Below are positions 1 through 5,858 of a stretch of 9,003 nt of DNA, piece after piece. The notes beneath the pieces were generated by a model. It was not told where the DNA came from. It saw only the letters and a program-made list of their open reading frames with translations, and ran no database searches. Numbering within the stretch: the first letter of the stretch is position 1; the number at the start of each line of letters is the position of its first letter. This DNA is from an uncultured Bacilli bacterium. Its GTDB lineage: Bacteria; Bacillota_I; Bacilli_A; RF39; UBA660. The stretch is taken from positions 1 to 9,003 of the forward strand of contig CANQCQ010000034.1 in NCBI GenBank assembly GCA_947589725.1, given 5' to 3'. The position numbers and the translations under genes are program-made.

Positions 1-726
1 ATCCTCTATTTTAGTTTTAAATCTTGGAGCACGATAAAAATAGTCATCTTCTTTATAAAATTCGATAGCTTCTTCATCAGGATTATCAAATTCAGTTTGA
101 TTTTGAATAACAGGTAATTTTTTAGTAAAGCAAGTCTCATCATATGATATATAATTTCCTATGTTATTTATAATTATAGAGTTGTTCATTATGATAATTC
201 TTAATCCCATTATAAAAATGATATCTCCATACTCTAAGGTTTGACTGGAAACTGCCACACCATTAACATAAGTACCATATTTACTACTTAAATCAGTAAT
301 TTTCCATACCCCATTATATAAACTAAGTTTTGCATGTTGGGTAGAAACTAAAGGATTAAGATAACTAATACTTGCTCTTGTATCATTTCCTATTAAAAAA
401 TCTCTATCAGCTTTGGCAGATAACGTAATCATTGATTTATCTGCATCTGGAGAACAATATAAAATTACATATTCATTATCGGTATTAATTCTTAAAAAAA
501 AGATACTATAATCACTTAAATAAGCAGAATCTATTTCTTTTGGACCAGACATTATTTTTGTTTCAAAGTCACTTTTTATTTTCCATTTTCCATTTACTTC
601 TTCAACATTTATAAGATTTCGTGTATTTCCCAAATAATCTGTATCAGTGATCCAATAATTACCAGCTACTGTTACAGGTAAATAAAAATTAGTTATTTTA
701 CTTTTTTTAATTAGCCTAACTATCAT
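1..726 (-). CDS. essC: Type VII secretion ATPase EssC, N-terminal part (cut by window edge)
   Basis: The first 242 residues are visible; the gene continues past the left edge. Residues about 108-157 form a recognisable FHA domain: LIGND near 111-115, VSTQHA at 127-132 (the S..H motif) and the KYGTYVNG turn at 149-156. Residues 1-95 look like the more divergent first FHA domain that EssC proteins carry. Near the end, YFYRAPRF (229-236) resembles the FHRSPRI segment that precedes the membrane helices in Staphylococcus EssC. EssC/YukB is the membrane-bound FtsK/SpoIIIE-type motor of the Bacillota type VII secretion system; its helices and ATPase domains would lie outside this window. The start ATG at 726-724 is chosen because GGGGTGA lies about six bases upstream, and a well-formed promoter precedes it. 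No EsxA, EssB or EsaA gene is visible here. The FHA call is firm; EssC identity rests on N-terminal architecture only. Confidence 0.8.
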   Translation of the reverse strand, partial: MIVRLIKKSKITNFYLPVTVAGNYWITDTDYLGNTRNLINVEEVNGKWKIKSDFETKIMSGPKEIDSAYLSDYSIFFLRINTDNEYVILYCSPDADKSMITLSAKADRDFLIGNDTRASISYLNPLVSTQHAKLSLYNGVWKITDLSSKYGTYVNGVAVSSQTLEYGDIIFIMGLRIIIMNNSIIINNIGNYISYDETCFTKKLPVIQNQTEFDNPDEEAIEFYKEDDYFYRAPRFKTKIED

Positions 727-761
727 TATTGTTCACCCCAATATTATCCTATTCTAAGGTA

Positions 762-790
762 ATTATATCTTTTTTTATGTCTTTTTACAA
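762..790 (-). promoter_or_regulatory. Sigma-A-type promoter of essC
   Basis: On the minus strand there is TTGTAA (790-785), a 17-base spacer and a perfect TATAAT (767-762). Transcription would start near 755, giving a leader of about 30 bases before the essC ATG at 726. This is the best-formed promoter in the left part of the window and suggests essC is not dependent on read-through from the gene upstream. Confidence 0.7.
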
Positions 791-835
791 TATGTTTAGA
801 TAACTTGAATGAACAAATTTCTTATAAAATAACAT

Positions 836-1120
836 TTATTTTCTAATGTCTGAATGTGATGTTAGTTTACCTTCTAATGTTTTATATAAAGTATCTGCTC
901 CTACAAAAGCAAATAATCCTACCCATAGGCAACTAGGTAATCTAATTGAGGTAAATGAATAACAAAAAATAATACTAAATAATAAATTAACTACTAAAGA
1001 ATATATTATTAAATATTTGTTTGTTTTAAAAAGACTTTTAGTTTTTTGAATAAAAGCACATGATATTGTACTGAGAATTACTGATATAAATAACATTTGT
1101 TGTATTGGATCTAACTCCAT
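836..1120 (-). CDS. Small three-helix membrane protein, holin-like
   Basis: A 94-residue, strongly hydrophobic protein. Likely membrane segments are residues 9-24 (MLFISVILSTISCAFI), 36-55 and a weaker one at 65-79 (LWVGLFAFVGADTLY), followed by a short charged tail. Size, three-helix topology and the C-terminal GADTLYKTLEGK segment resemble small phage-holin-type proteins, but I recognise no diagnostic catalytic or binding motif, so this is a resemblance and not a family assignment. The start has a strong Shine-Dalgarno (AAAGGAGG). It lies immediately upstream of essC on the same strand, separated by about 110 bases containing the essC promoter, and downstream of the rpsI terminator. A role linked to type VII secretion or cell-envelope passage is possible from position alone. 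It could equally be a domesticated phage gene. Confidence 0.75.
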   Translation of the reverse strand: MELDPIQQMLFISVILSTISCAFIQKTKSLFKTNKYLIIYSLVVNLLFSIIFCYSFTSIRLPSCLWVGLFAFVGADTLYKTLEGKLTSHSDIRK

Positions 1121-1140
1121 ATTAAAACCTCCTTTTTATA

Positions 1141-1169
1141 AGTATATTATTTAGGAATAGAAAAAAAGT
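1141..1169 (-). promoter_or_regulatory. Weak candidate promoter for the holin-like gene
   Basis: TATACT at 1146-1141 could serve as a -10 about 20 bases before the ATG at 1120, with ACTTTT at 1169-1164 in the -35 position after a 17-base spacer. The -35 match is poor and falls in the 3' arm of the hairpin just upstream. It is listed because the gene lies behind two terminator-like hairpins and needs a start of its own. Confidence 0.3.
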
Positions 1170-1188
1170 ACTGATTTTCAATACTTTT
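1161..1188 (-). terminator. Second hairpin with U-tract downstream of rpsI
   Basis: Minus-strand stem of about 10-11 pairs (AAAGTATTGA with TCAGTACTTT, one G-U pair), a three-base AAA loop and a run of seven T. It lies about 45 bases beyond the rpsI terminator and about 40 bases before the holin-like gene. It could be a backup terminator or an attenuator for a transcript starting between the two hairpins. Confidence 0.65.
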
Positions 1189-1233
1189 ATTTATCTTTTT
1201 AAATTTAGTTGTCGTAAATTATTTCTTATAAGT

Positions 1234-1266
1234 AAAAAAAACTTCATAGGATAAATCCCATGAAGT
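1234..1266 (-). terminator. Rho-independent terminator of rplM-rpsI
   Basis: Minus-strand hairpin ACTTCAT...ATGAAGT (7 pairs), one mismatch, then a further GGA/TCC pairing around a small A/T loop, followed directly by eight T. It begins about 16 bases after the rpsI stop codon. Confidence 0.9.
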
Positions 1267-1282
1267 ATAAGTAAACTGTATA

Positions 1283-1705
1283 TTAACGTTTTGAGAATTG
1301 TGGTGCACGACGTGCTTTCTTCAATCCTGGTTTTTTACGTTCTTTCTTACGTGAATCTCTTGTTATAAATCCAGCAGATTTTAAAACTTTTCTAAAACTA
1401 TTTTCAGAATCAACTGGAGTAGTACTATCATAAGCTAATAAAGCTCTAGTTATTCCTAATCTAATAGCACCAGTTTGTCCTTGAAATCCTCCACCAGAAA
1501 CTTTTGCATCTACATCAAACATTTCTAAAGTGTTAGTAATAACAAGAGGTTGAGTTAAATCCATAACACAAATTTCAGAAGGGAAATATTCTCTAACATC
1601 TCTTCCATTTACAGTAATTTTTCCAGTTCCAGGAGTTAGTGTAATTCTAGCAACACTTGTCTTTCTGTGTCCAGTTCCTGTGTATTTTTTAGTTTCTTTT
1701 GCCAT
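1283..1705 (-). CDS. rpsI: 30S ribosomal protein S9
   Basis: This 140-residue protein matches S9 (uS9) along its length: [12 protein letters not shown] near residue 10, the INVNGRD-type turn ([13 protein letters not shown]), [17 protein letters not shown] in the middle and the basic tail [14 protein letters not shown]. The C-terminal SKR reaches the P-site tRNA in the ribosome. It is about ten residues longer than the Bacillus protein, mainly in a short N-terminal extension. The start has AGGAGGG eight bases upstream; the rplM stop codon abuts that Shine-Dalgarno, so the two genes are tightly linked and probably co-translated. Arg codons are often CGT, typical of a highly expressed gene here. 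A strong terminator follows. Confidence 0.98.
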   Translation of the reverse strand: MAKETKKYTGTGHRKTSVARITLTPGTGKITVNGRDVREYFPSEICVMDLTQPLVITNTLEMFDVDAKVSGGGFQGQTGAIRLGITRALLAYDSTTPVDSENSFRKVLKSAGFITRDSRKKERKKPGLKKARRAPQFSKR

Positions 1706-1718
1706 GACTTAAACCCTC

Positions 1719-2150
1719 CTACTTAACTTCAAGCACAATTGGTTTTTGTGCTTGGTGCTTATGCTCACTACCAGCATAAACAAATAGTTTCTTACTCATT
1801 TGTCTTCCTAATCTATTATGTGGAAGCATACCTTTTACTGCTCTTTCCATCATTTCAACTGGAAATTCATCTCTCATTGTTCTTGCATTTCTTTCACGTA
1901 ATCCACCAGTATATTGAGAGTGATTATAATACATTTTATCATCTAACTTATTACCAGTTAAATTAACCTTTTCTGCATTGATAATAATAATGTTATCTCC
2001 ACAATCGATGTGTGGTGTATAAGTTGGTTTGTTTTTTCCACGTAAGTATGTAGCTGCTAAAGAAGCAACACGACCTAATGATTTTTCAGAAGCATCAATA
2101 ACATACCATTTACGTTCTACAGTTTCTTTCTTTTGCATATAACTTTTCAT
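1719..2150 (-). CDS. rplM: 50S ribosomal protein L13
   Basis: The 143-residue product matches L13 (uL13): [19 protein letters not shown] near the N-terminus, [38 protein letters not shown] and [12 protein letters not shown]13 is an early-assembly 23S rRNA binder of the large subunit. The ATG at 2150 is chosen because AAGGAG (2163-2158) lies seven bases upstream and the resulting length fits the family (about 142-145). A longer reading from GTG at 2189 would run through the structured leader and adds 13 residues with no L13 similarity. It is followed by rpsI after 13 bases. It has its own promoter and a leader that may mediate autoregulation. Confidence 0.97.
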   Translation of the reverse strand: MKSYMQKKETVERKWYVIDASEKSLGRVASLAATYLRGKNKPTYTPHIDCGDNIIIINAEKVNLTGNKLDDKMYYNHSQYTGGLRERNARTMRDEFPVEMMERAVKGMLPHNRLGRQMSKKLFVYAGSEHKHQAQKPIVLEVK

Positions 2151-2163
2151 ATTTTTTCTCCTT

Positions 2164-2222
2164 GATCCTATTAAATCGTCCTTTCCCACGGGATGATTTA
2201 TGTGGGGATATCGAATGTACCG
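2164..2222 (-). promoter_or_regulatory. Structured rplM mRNA leader (L13-leader-like)
   Basis: The untranslated leader carries two interleaved pairings. CCCAC (2206-2202) can pair with GUGGG (2189-2185). UAAAUC (2200-2195) can pair with GAUUUA (2177-2172), extended by UCC (2193-2191) with GGA (2181-2179). Because the arms alternate, they form an H-type pseudoknot or two exclusive states. The 3' arm ends about nine bases before the rplM Shine-Dalgarno. Low-GC Gram-positive rplM-rpsI operons are known to carry an L13 leader element thought to be autoregulatory; position and base-pairing fit, but I could not run a covariance search. Confidence 0.6.
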
Positions 2223-2228
2223 ATTTAC

Positions 2229-2257
2229 ATTATACTAAACTATAATATAAAAATCAA
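2229..2257 (-). promoter_or_regulatory. Promoter of rplM-rpsI
   Basis: TTGATT (2257-2252), a 17-base spacer and TATAAT (2234-2229) on the minus strand; the start would be near 2222. The -35 hexamer is also the 3' arm of the terminator of the preceding gene. Confidence 0.75.
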
Positions 2258-2275
2258 TACTTTTTGTTGATTTTT
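2249..2275 (-). terminator. Terminator of the unknown two-gene operon
   Basis: Perfect nine-pair minus-strand stem AAAAATCAA/TTGATTTTT with a nine-base loop, ending in T-rich sequence, eight bases after the stop codon at 2283. The stem is A/T-rich, so efficiency is uncertain. It overlaps the -35 of the rplM promoter. Confidence 0.65.
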
Positions 2276-2282
2276 CAGTATT

Positions 2283-2627
2283 TTAAAGCTTTTTAATTAG
2301 TTGCTTTTCACTTTTAGTTAGTTCTTCATTTATGTTTTCACAATTTATGCTTTTATCTTCAATCTTATCACTTAATAAAGCAAGTTCTTCATCGTTTAAT
2401 GATTCGATATATGTACTAGCATTTCTATATATTGTTTGTAGAGTTACAGAATAAGCTGTAGCAGCAGTTGTTGTTGCACCTGTAGCTAAAGATGTCAATC
2501 CTAATCTTTTAGCTTTTCCACTTTTGATTTTTCCATCAACTATAGTGCTTTTACCTATATTTAATGCAGTATATGCACTACCTACTAAACTAGTTGAACT
2601 AAATAATGAGTCTCCACTTATAATCAT
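2283..2627 (-). CDS. Hypothetical protein, Ala/Thr-rich, second gene of a two-gene operon
   Basis: I do not recognise this 114-residue protein. The first 30 residues are Ser/Gly/Thr-rich. Residues about 40-66 are small and mildly hydrophobic (LATGATTTAATAYSVTLQ), perhaps one membrane-associated helix. The last 45 residues are charged and helical (ESLNDEELALLSDKIED, ending in a Lys/Glu-rich tail). There is no clear signal peptide. Its ATG overlaps the stop of the preceding gene as ATGA, and a perfect GGAGGT (2641-2636) eight bases upstream lies inside the end of that gene, so the two are translationally coupled and likely act together. A terminator follows directly. Function unknown. Confidence 0.75.
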   Translation of the reverse strand: MIISGDSLFSSTSLVGSAYTALNIGKSTIVDGKIKSGKAKRLGLTSLATGATTTAATAYSVTLQTIYRNASTYIESLNDEELALLSDKIEDKSINCENINEELTKSEKQLIKKL

Positions 2628-3373
2628 ATTTTTTTACCTCCAATATTATTAGTTTTAATATTTCTTTTATCTTTTTCAATTTTTATTAAAGCTTTTAATT
2701 GTTCTAGCTCTTCTTTACTATTTATATTACTAATAATCTCATCTATATTTACTATATCTTTCTTTTCTTCTATTTTTTTATTTATTAATAAATATGCATC
2801 TTTATATTTTTCCATTTGTTGATTTTCTTTTTTTTGTTCTTTTAACCTTAATTTTTCTTCTAATCTTTTGATACGATTAATATTATAATTTTGAATATTA
2901 ATACATTCAAAATTAGTAAATGTACTTAATGCCTCATAAAATGTAAATACTGTAGCAAGAGGAAAACTCTTAATCATACCAACTATACCAATTGGTAATA
3001 AAATTAAATTATAGATTAAATTTCTTTGATGTATAGCTTTATTCCAATTTAGTTCATTGATAAATTGTGTTGGTTGATCAATATTAATATGATAATTAAT
3101 ATTTTCATTTTTATTATATTCTTTTCTAAGTAACATTTTCTGCATAGTTGCATTTCTTTGTATTAAATCTATTTCATTTTTGTCTTTTAATTTTTTAATT
3201 TGTTTATTTTTATTTGAATCAATAATCTTATCAGCAATTTTTATGTAATTAGGAATAATTGCTTTAACAATCTTCCATTTTACTTTTTCTACTGAAAAAA
3301 CAAATTTTTGAAATTTTAATGCGCCCAGCTTTTTTGATAATTCTATTTTCTTATCATAAATATTATCTGGCAT
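2624..3373 (-). CDS. Hypothetical membrane-associated coiled-coil protein, first gene of a two-gene operon
   Basis: A 249-residue, very Lys/Asn/Ile-rich protein I cannot assign. Residues 1-85 are basic and probably helical. Residues 118-134 (LIYNLILLPIGIVGMI) and 137-158 form two adjacent hydrophobic stretches that could be a membrane hairpin. Residues 165-203 are a charged heptad-like helix (RLEEKLRLKEQKKE), likely a coiled coil, and about 208-235 is a second short helical segment. The ATG at 3373 is preferred: AGGGG lies nine bases upstream, whereas the in-frame TTG at 3382 directly abuts that site. It has its own promoter, ends in TGA overlapping the next ATG, and interrupts the usual truA-rplM junction. 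Arg codons are mostly AGA, unlike the ribosomal genes. Possibly acquired; function unknown. Confidence 0.8.
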   Translation of the reverse strand: MPDNIYDKKIELSKKLGALKFQKFVFSVEKVKWKIVKAIIPNYIKIADKIIDSNKNKQIKKLKDKNEIDLIQRNATMQKMLLRKEYNKNENINYHINIDQPTQFINELNWNKAIHQRNLIYNLILLPIGIVGMIKSFPLATVFTFYEALSTFTNFECINIQNYNINRIKRLEEKLRLKEQKKENQQMEKYKDAYLLINKKIEEKKDIVNIDEIISNINSKEELEQLKALIKIEKDKRNIKTNNIGGKKI

Positions 3374-3405
3374 TTTACCCAACCCCTACATATAAAACGC
3401 TTTAT

Positions 3406-3434
3406 ATTATAACATATTTAAAAAGAAAAAGCAA
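3406..3434 (-). promoter_or_regulatory. Promoter of the unknown two-gene operon
   Basis: TATAAT at 3411-3406 with TTGCTT at 3434-3429 after a 17-base spacer; the start would be near 3399. The -10 is perfect and the -35 is weak and lies in the 3' arm of the truA terminator hairpin. Confidence 0.6.
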
Positions 3435-3450
3435 TTCAAATGATTGCTTT
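3421..3450 (-). terminator. Rho-independent terminator of truA
   Basis: Perfect eight-pair minus-strand stem AAAGCAAT/ATTGCTTT, seven-base loop, then TTTTCTTTT-type tract. It starts about 24 bases after the truA stop and closes the operon that ends with truA. Confidence 0.9.
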
Positions 3451-3474
3451 CAAATAATTGTTAAGATAATTTAC

Positions 3475-4203
3475 TTAATAATTAACTTTATATAAGTAAA
3501 GACCACAAGCTGGAGCTGTTCTTCCAGACTTAGTTCTGTCCTTACTTTCTAATACATTTATTATATTAGATGGTTGTACTTTATTTTCTCCTATTTTAAT
3601 TAAATAACCTACCATATTTCTTACTTGATATCTTAAAAAACCATCTCCTATAAATGTTAATATTAGTTTTTCTCCTTCTTCCTCTACTTTTGTTTTAAAT
3701 ATCGTTCTTATGCAATTTTCTTTTTCCTTATTTTCTGTTACAAAAGCTCTAAAATCATGAGTACCTTCAAAATACTTTATTCCTTCTTTTATCGCGTCAA
3801 TATTCAAATTATAATTGTATTGGAAAACATAATTTCTTTCTAATGGATTATATTCTCCTAAATTAATAATGTACTTATATTCCTTACTTTTAATATCATA
3901 TCTAGCATGAAAATTATCTGGTACTTGTTTTGTTTGTATAACATGAATATCATTTGGTAAGTTACTATTTAAAGCTCTTTTTAGTTTGTATTCGTTTATT
4001 TCAACATCTATATCAGCATGTCCATATTGAGATAATGCATGAACACCTTTGTCTGTTCTTCCAGTAGATACAATCTTAGTAGGCTTATCATTAACTATGC
4101 TTAAAGCTTTTTCCATTTCTTCTTGAATAGTATGTAATCCTTTTTGGGTCTGAAAGCCAGAATAATTTGATCCATCATATGAAAATTTTATTAAATACTT
4201 CAT
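3475..4203 (-). CDS. truA: tRNA pseudouridine(38-40) synthase TruA
   Basis: TruA converts uridines 38-40 in the anticodon arm of many tRNAs to pseudouridine. The 242-residue product has the family features: N-terminal FSYDGSNYSGFQTQ, the catalytic motif GRTDKGVHA with Asp51, FHARYDIKSKEYKY, HDFRAF, and the C-terminal FLRYQVRNMVGYLIKIG and RTAPACGLYL. Length is normal. The ATG at 4203 is chosen because AGGAG lies seven bases upstream and MKYLIKFSYDG is the usual TruA beginning; an ATG six codons earlier has no such site. Ten bases separate it from the preceding ABC gene, whose TAG stop is part of the TruA Shine-Dalgarno, so it is probably co-translated with it. In relatives ecfT sits between; here it is absent. 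Confidence 0.97.
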   Translation of the reverse strand: MKYLIKFSYDGSNYSGFQTQKGLHTIQEEMEKALSIVNDKPTKIVSTGRTDKGVHALSQYGHADIDVEINEYKLKRALNSNLPNDIHVIQTKQVPDNFHARYDIKSKEYKYIINLGEYNPLERNYVFQYNYNLNIDAIKEGIKYFEGTHDFRAFVTENKEKENCIRTIFKTKVEEEGEKLILTFIGDGFLRYQVRNMVGYLIKIGENKVQPSNIINVLESKDRTKSGRTAPACGLYLYKVNY

Positions 4204-4213
4204 ATTTTCACTC

Positions 4214-5002
4214 CTATACATGTTTATAAATATCTTTAATAATATCTCTAATATCTTTATGATAGTCTATTTTAACTTCTTTATTTTTTCTGGCTAAATA
4301 TGTAAACATTGCTATTAGGGGAACATTAATTCTATTTCTTTTTAAAAAGTCAACTCTTGCGAATATGTCTTCAGTTTCTCCTTCAATTAAAACTTGATTA
4401 TTTTTTATAACTATTACTTCATCTGTATATTTATAAAGAATGTCAGGATTCTCACTTTTTATAATAATAGTTTTATTATATTGTTCTTTTAATTTTCTAA
4501 GTAACATAAATAAACGCTTTTCTTGTTTTAAATCCAAATATTTGAATGGTTCTTCTAATATTATTGTATCAGGATTTGATAATAGACCTATTGCTATTGT
4601 GATTAACTTTTTCTCTGATGATGATAAAGTAATTAAATCATGATGTATGTATTCATAATCTAATCCTATTATCTTTAATGAATCTTTAATTTTTTTTAAA
4701 GGATCTTTTAAATTTATATAAAATAATCTTAAATGATGATTCATTAAATCTTCTACTGTTTTTAAGTAGTTAGGAAATATTATACTATCTGATACTTGAG
4801 ATATTCTTTTTCTATTCATAAAAATATCATCTTTTGATATTTTTTCATTGTTTATTATAATAGATCCTTTGCCTATATTTTTTAGACTTAATAAATTATA
4901 TATACTATGATCTATATCATTCATTAATCCAGTAATTTTATTATGATGTACAACTAGATTTATATCTTCTTCTAATTTATAATTTGAAAAAACTAATTCC
5001 AT
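4214..5002 (-). CDS. Degenerate EcfA2-like ABC ATPase-family protein
   Basis: A 262-residue protein with the fold order and position of EcfA2, an ATPase of energy-coupling-factor vitamin transporters. Its nucleotide-binding motifs are largely gone. Where Walker A should be there is GLMNDIDHS (25-33), with no GK[ST]. The Q-loop Gln position is Asp72, the signature is LSSSE (126-130), Walker B is IILEEP (147-152, first Asp to Glu but the second Glu kept) and the switch His position is Glu184. The D-loop LD (156-157) remains. INVPLIAMFTYLARK (225-239) matches the EcfA C-terminal LdvPfvtkLa element, supporting descent from EcfA. It overlaps the preceding ABC gene by ten bases (coupled translation; weak own Shine-Dalgarno) and is followed by truA. 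The reading frame is intact, so it looks maintained, not decayed. Likely partners with the upstream protein; not expected to hydrolyse ATP alone. Confidence 0.75.
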   Translation of the reverse strand: MELVFSNYKLEEDINLVVHHNKITGLMNDIDHSIYNLLSLKNIGKGSIIINNEKISKDDIFMNRKRISQVSDSIIFPNYLKTVEDLMNHHLRLFYINLKDPLKKIKDSLKIIGLDYEYIHHDLITLSSSEKKLITIAIGLLSNPDTIILEEPFKYLDLKQEKRLFMLLRKLKEQYNKTIIIKSENPDILYKYTDEVIVIKNNQVLIEGETEDIFARVDFLKRNRINVPLIAMFTYLARKNKEVKIDYHKDIRDIIKDIYKHV

Positions 5003-5787
5003 AGCTTATCAATCATCCTATTTATATCTAGTTCTACTTCATTTATTAAGTTATAGTCTTTTAATTTTACGGATAAGTCAATCATAAATGGTACTCTAAT
5101 TCCAGATTTATTAAGTATATTGTCTTTTTGTAGTACTTCTAATGGAGCACCTGATAAAATAATTTTACTATCTGATAGTATAAACAATTTATCTGTTTGT
5201 AATATATCTTCCAGTCTTGTTGAAACTATCAATACCGTTAGATCATAGTTTTTTATTAAATATTTTAAATAATTTACAATATCTATTACTTCTTCACTTT
5301 TTAAATAATTAGTAAGATCATCAATTAAAATTATTTTAGGCATTGTTGCAATGACTAATGAAATTTGCAAAAATAATTTTTCATTACTTGCTAAGTCTTT
5401 AATCTGAGTTTTCTTTAGTTTACTTAAGTTTAAATTTTTATAAATGCTTTTTAATCTTTTATTTTTCTCCTCTTTACTTAAAAATAATTGATCTATATAA
5501 TAATTTAGCTCTTCTTCTACAGTGTTATGAATGAAGCAGATTTCATTTGGAATAATTGCTTTCACTAATTTATTATAATCAGTTAGTTTATATTCATCTA
5601 TTTTTTTATCTAATACTGTAATATCTTCTTGAGAATCAATTTGCTTTGCTAAAATTTTAAGAAGAGAAGTTTTTCCACAATTATTAGGTCCAGAAAGTGA
5701 AATTATTTTATTTTTTTCAATACAAAAAGATAAGCCTTTAATAACATTTAAATAATTTAGTTCTTTTATATTGATACTGTCAACCAT
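4993..5787 (-). CDS. Degenerate EcfA1-like ABC ATPase-family protein
   Basis: A 264-residue protein in the EcfA1 position. Walker A is intact (GPNNCGKTS, 33-41). Downstream motifs deviate: the Q-loop Gln position is Ile79, the signature is LASNE (132-136) instead of LSGGQ, Walker B ends ILIDD (153-157) with Asp in place of the catalytic Glu, and the switch His position is Thr190 (IVSTR). NTVEEEL (88-94) and GIRVPFMIDLSVKLK (229-243) match EcfA landmarks. It could bind ATP but probably hydrolyses it poorly. The ATG at 5787 is chosen because GGAGGTG (5799-5793) lies five bases upstream; an upstream in-frame extension of 18 residues is hydrophobic and unlike the family. The last ten bases overlap the next ABC gene. 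Normally an EcfT membrane protein and a substrate-binding S protein complete this transporter; neither is encoded here. Confidence 0.78.
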   Translation of the reverse strand: MVDSINIKELNYLNVIKGLSFCIEKNKIISLSGPNNCGKTSLLKILAKQIDSQEDITVLDKKIDEYKLTDYNKLVKAIIPNEICFIHNTVEEELNYYIDQLFLSKEEKNKRLKSIYKNLNLSKLKKTQIKDLASNEKLFLQISLVIATMPKIILIDDLTNYLKSEEVIDIVNYLKYLIKNYDLTVLIVSTRLEDILQTDKLFILSDSKIILSGAPLEVLQKDNILNKSGIRVPFMIDLSVKLKDYNLINEVELDINRMIDKLWN

Positions 5788-5811
5788 AACCCCACCTCCA
5801 GTAACAGTTAT

Positions 5812-5841
5812 ATTATATAATAATAAGAAAAAAAAAGCCAA
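5812..5841 (-). promoter_or_regulatory. Candidate promoter for the ABC pair and truA
   Basis: TATAAT at 5817-5812 with TTGGCT at 5841-5836 after an 18-base spacer on the minus strand, about 25 bases before the ABC start at 5787. The -35 lies in the 3' arm of a terminator-like hairpin after the SDR gene. Confidence 0.5.
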
Positions 5842-5858
5842 CTTTATTTATGTGACTT
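5828..5858 (-). terminator. Weak terminator-like hairpin after the SDR gene
   Basis: AAGTCA (5858-5853) can pair with TGGCTT (5840-5835), six pairs with one G-U and a 12-base loop, followed by nine T. The 5' arm lies inside the last SDR codons. The short stem and large loop suggest partial termination at most. Confidence 0.4.

Noticed and set aside
1739..1966. A 75-codon plus-strand open frame opposite rplM
   Set aside because: It lies wholly antisense to a certain ribosomal-protein gene and shows no family resemblance; it is a shadow of the A/T-rich coding strand.
2151..2189. N-terminal extension of rplM from GTG at 2189
   Set aside because: It has no Shine-Dalgarno, passes through the leader pairings and the true ribosome binding site, and adds 13 residues absent from L13 proteins.
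2256..2282. An alternative hairpin AATACT...AGTATT overlapping the terminator before rplM, as a possible anti-terminator
   Set aside because: Only six A/T-rich pairs with a long loop; too weak to claim a switch in such A/T-rich sequence.
4214..5787. The two ABC genes as pseudogenes
   Set aside because: Both frames are intact, of full family length, with good or coupled translation starts and the EcfA C-terminal element kept; motif loss without frame decay fits repurposing better.
5788..5841. Hydrophobic 18-residue extension of the first ABC protein, which could be mistaken for a signal peptide
   Set aside because: A strong GGAGGTG site sits inside it, five bases before the ATG at 5787, and the ABC fold begins right after that ATG. 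The extension also overlaps the probable promoter and T-tract.
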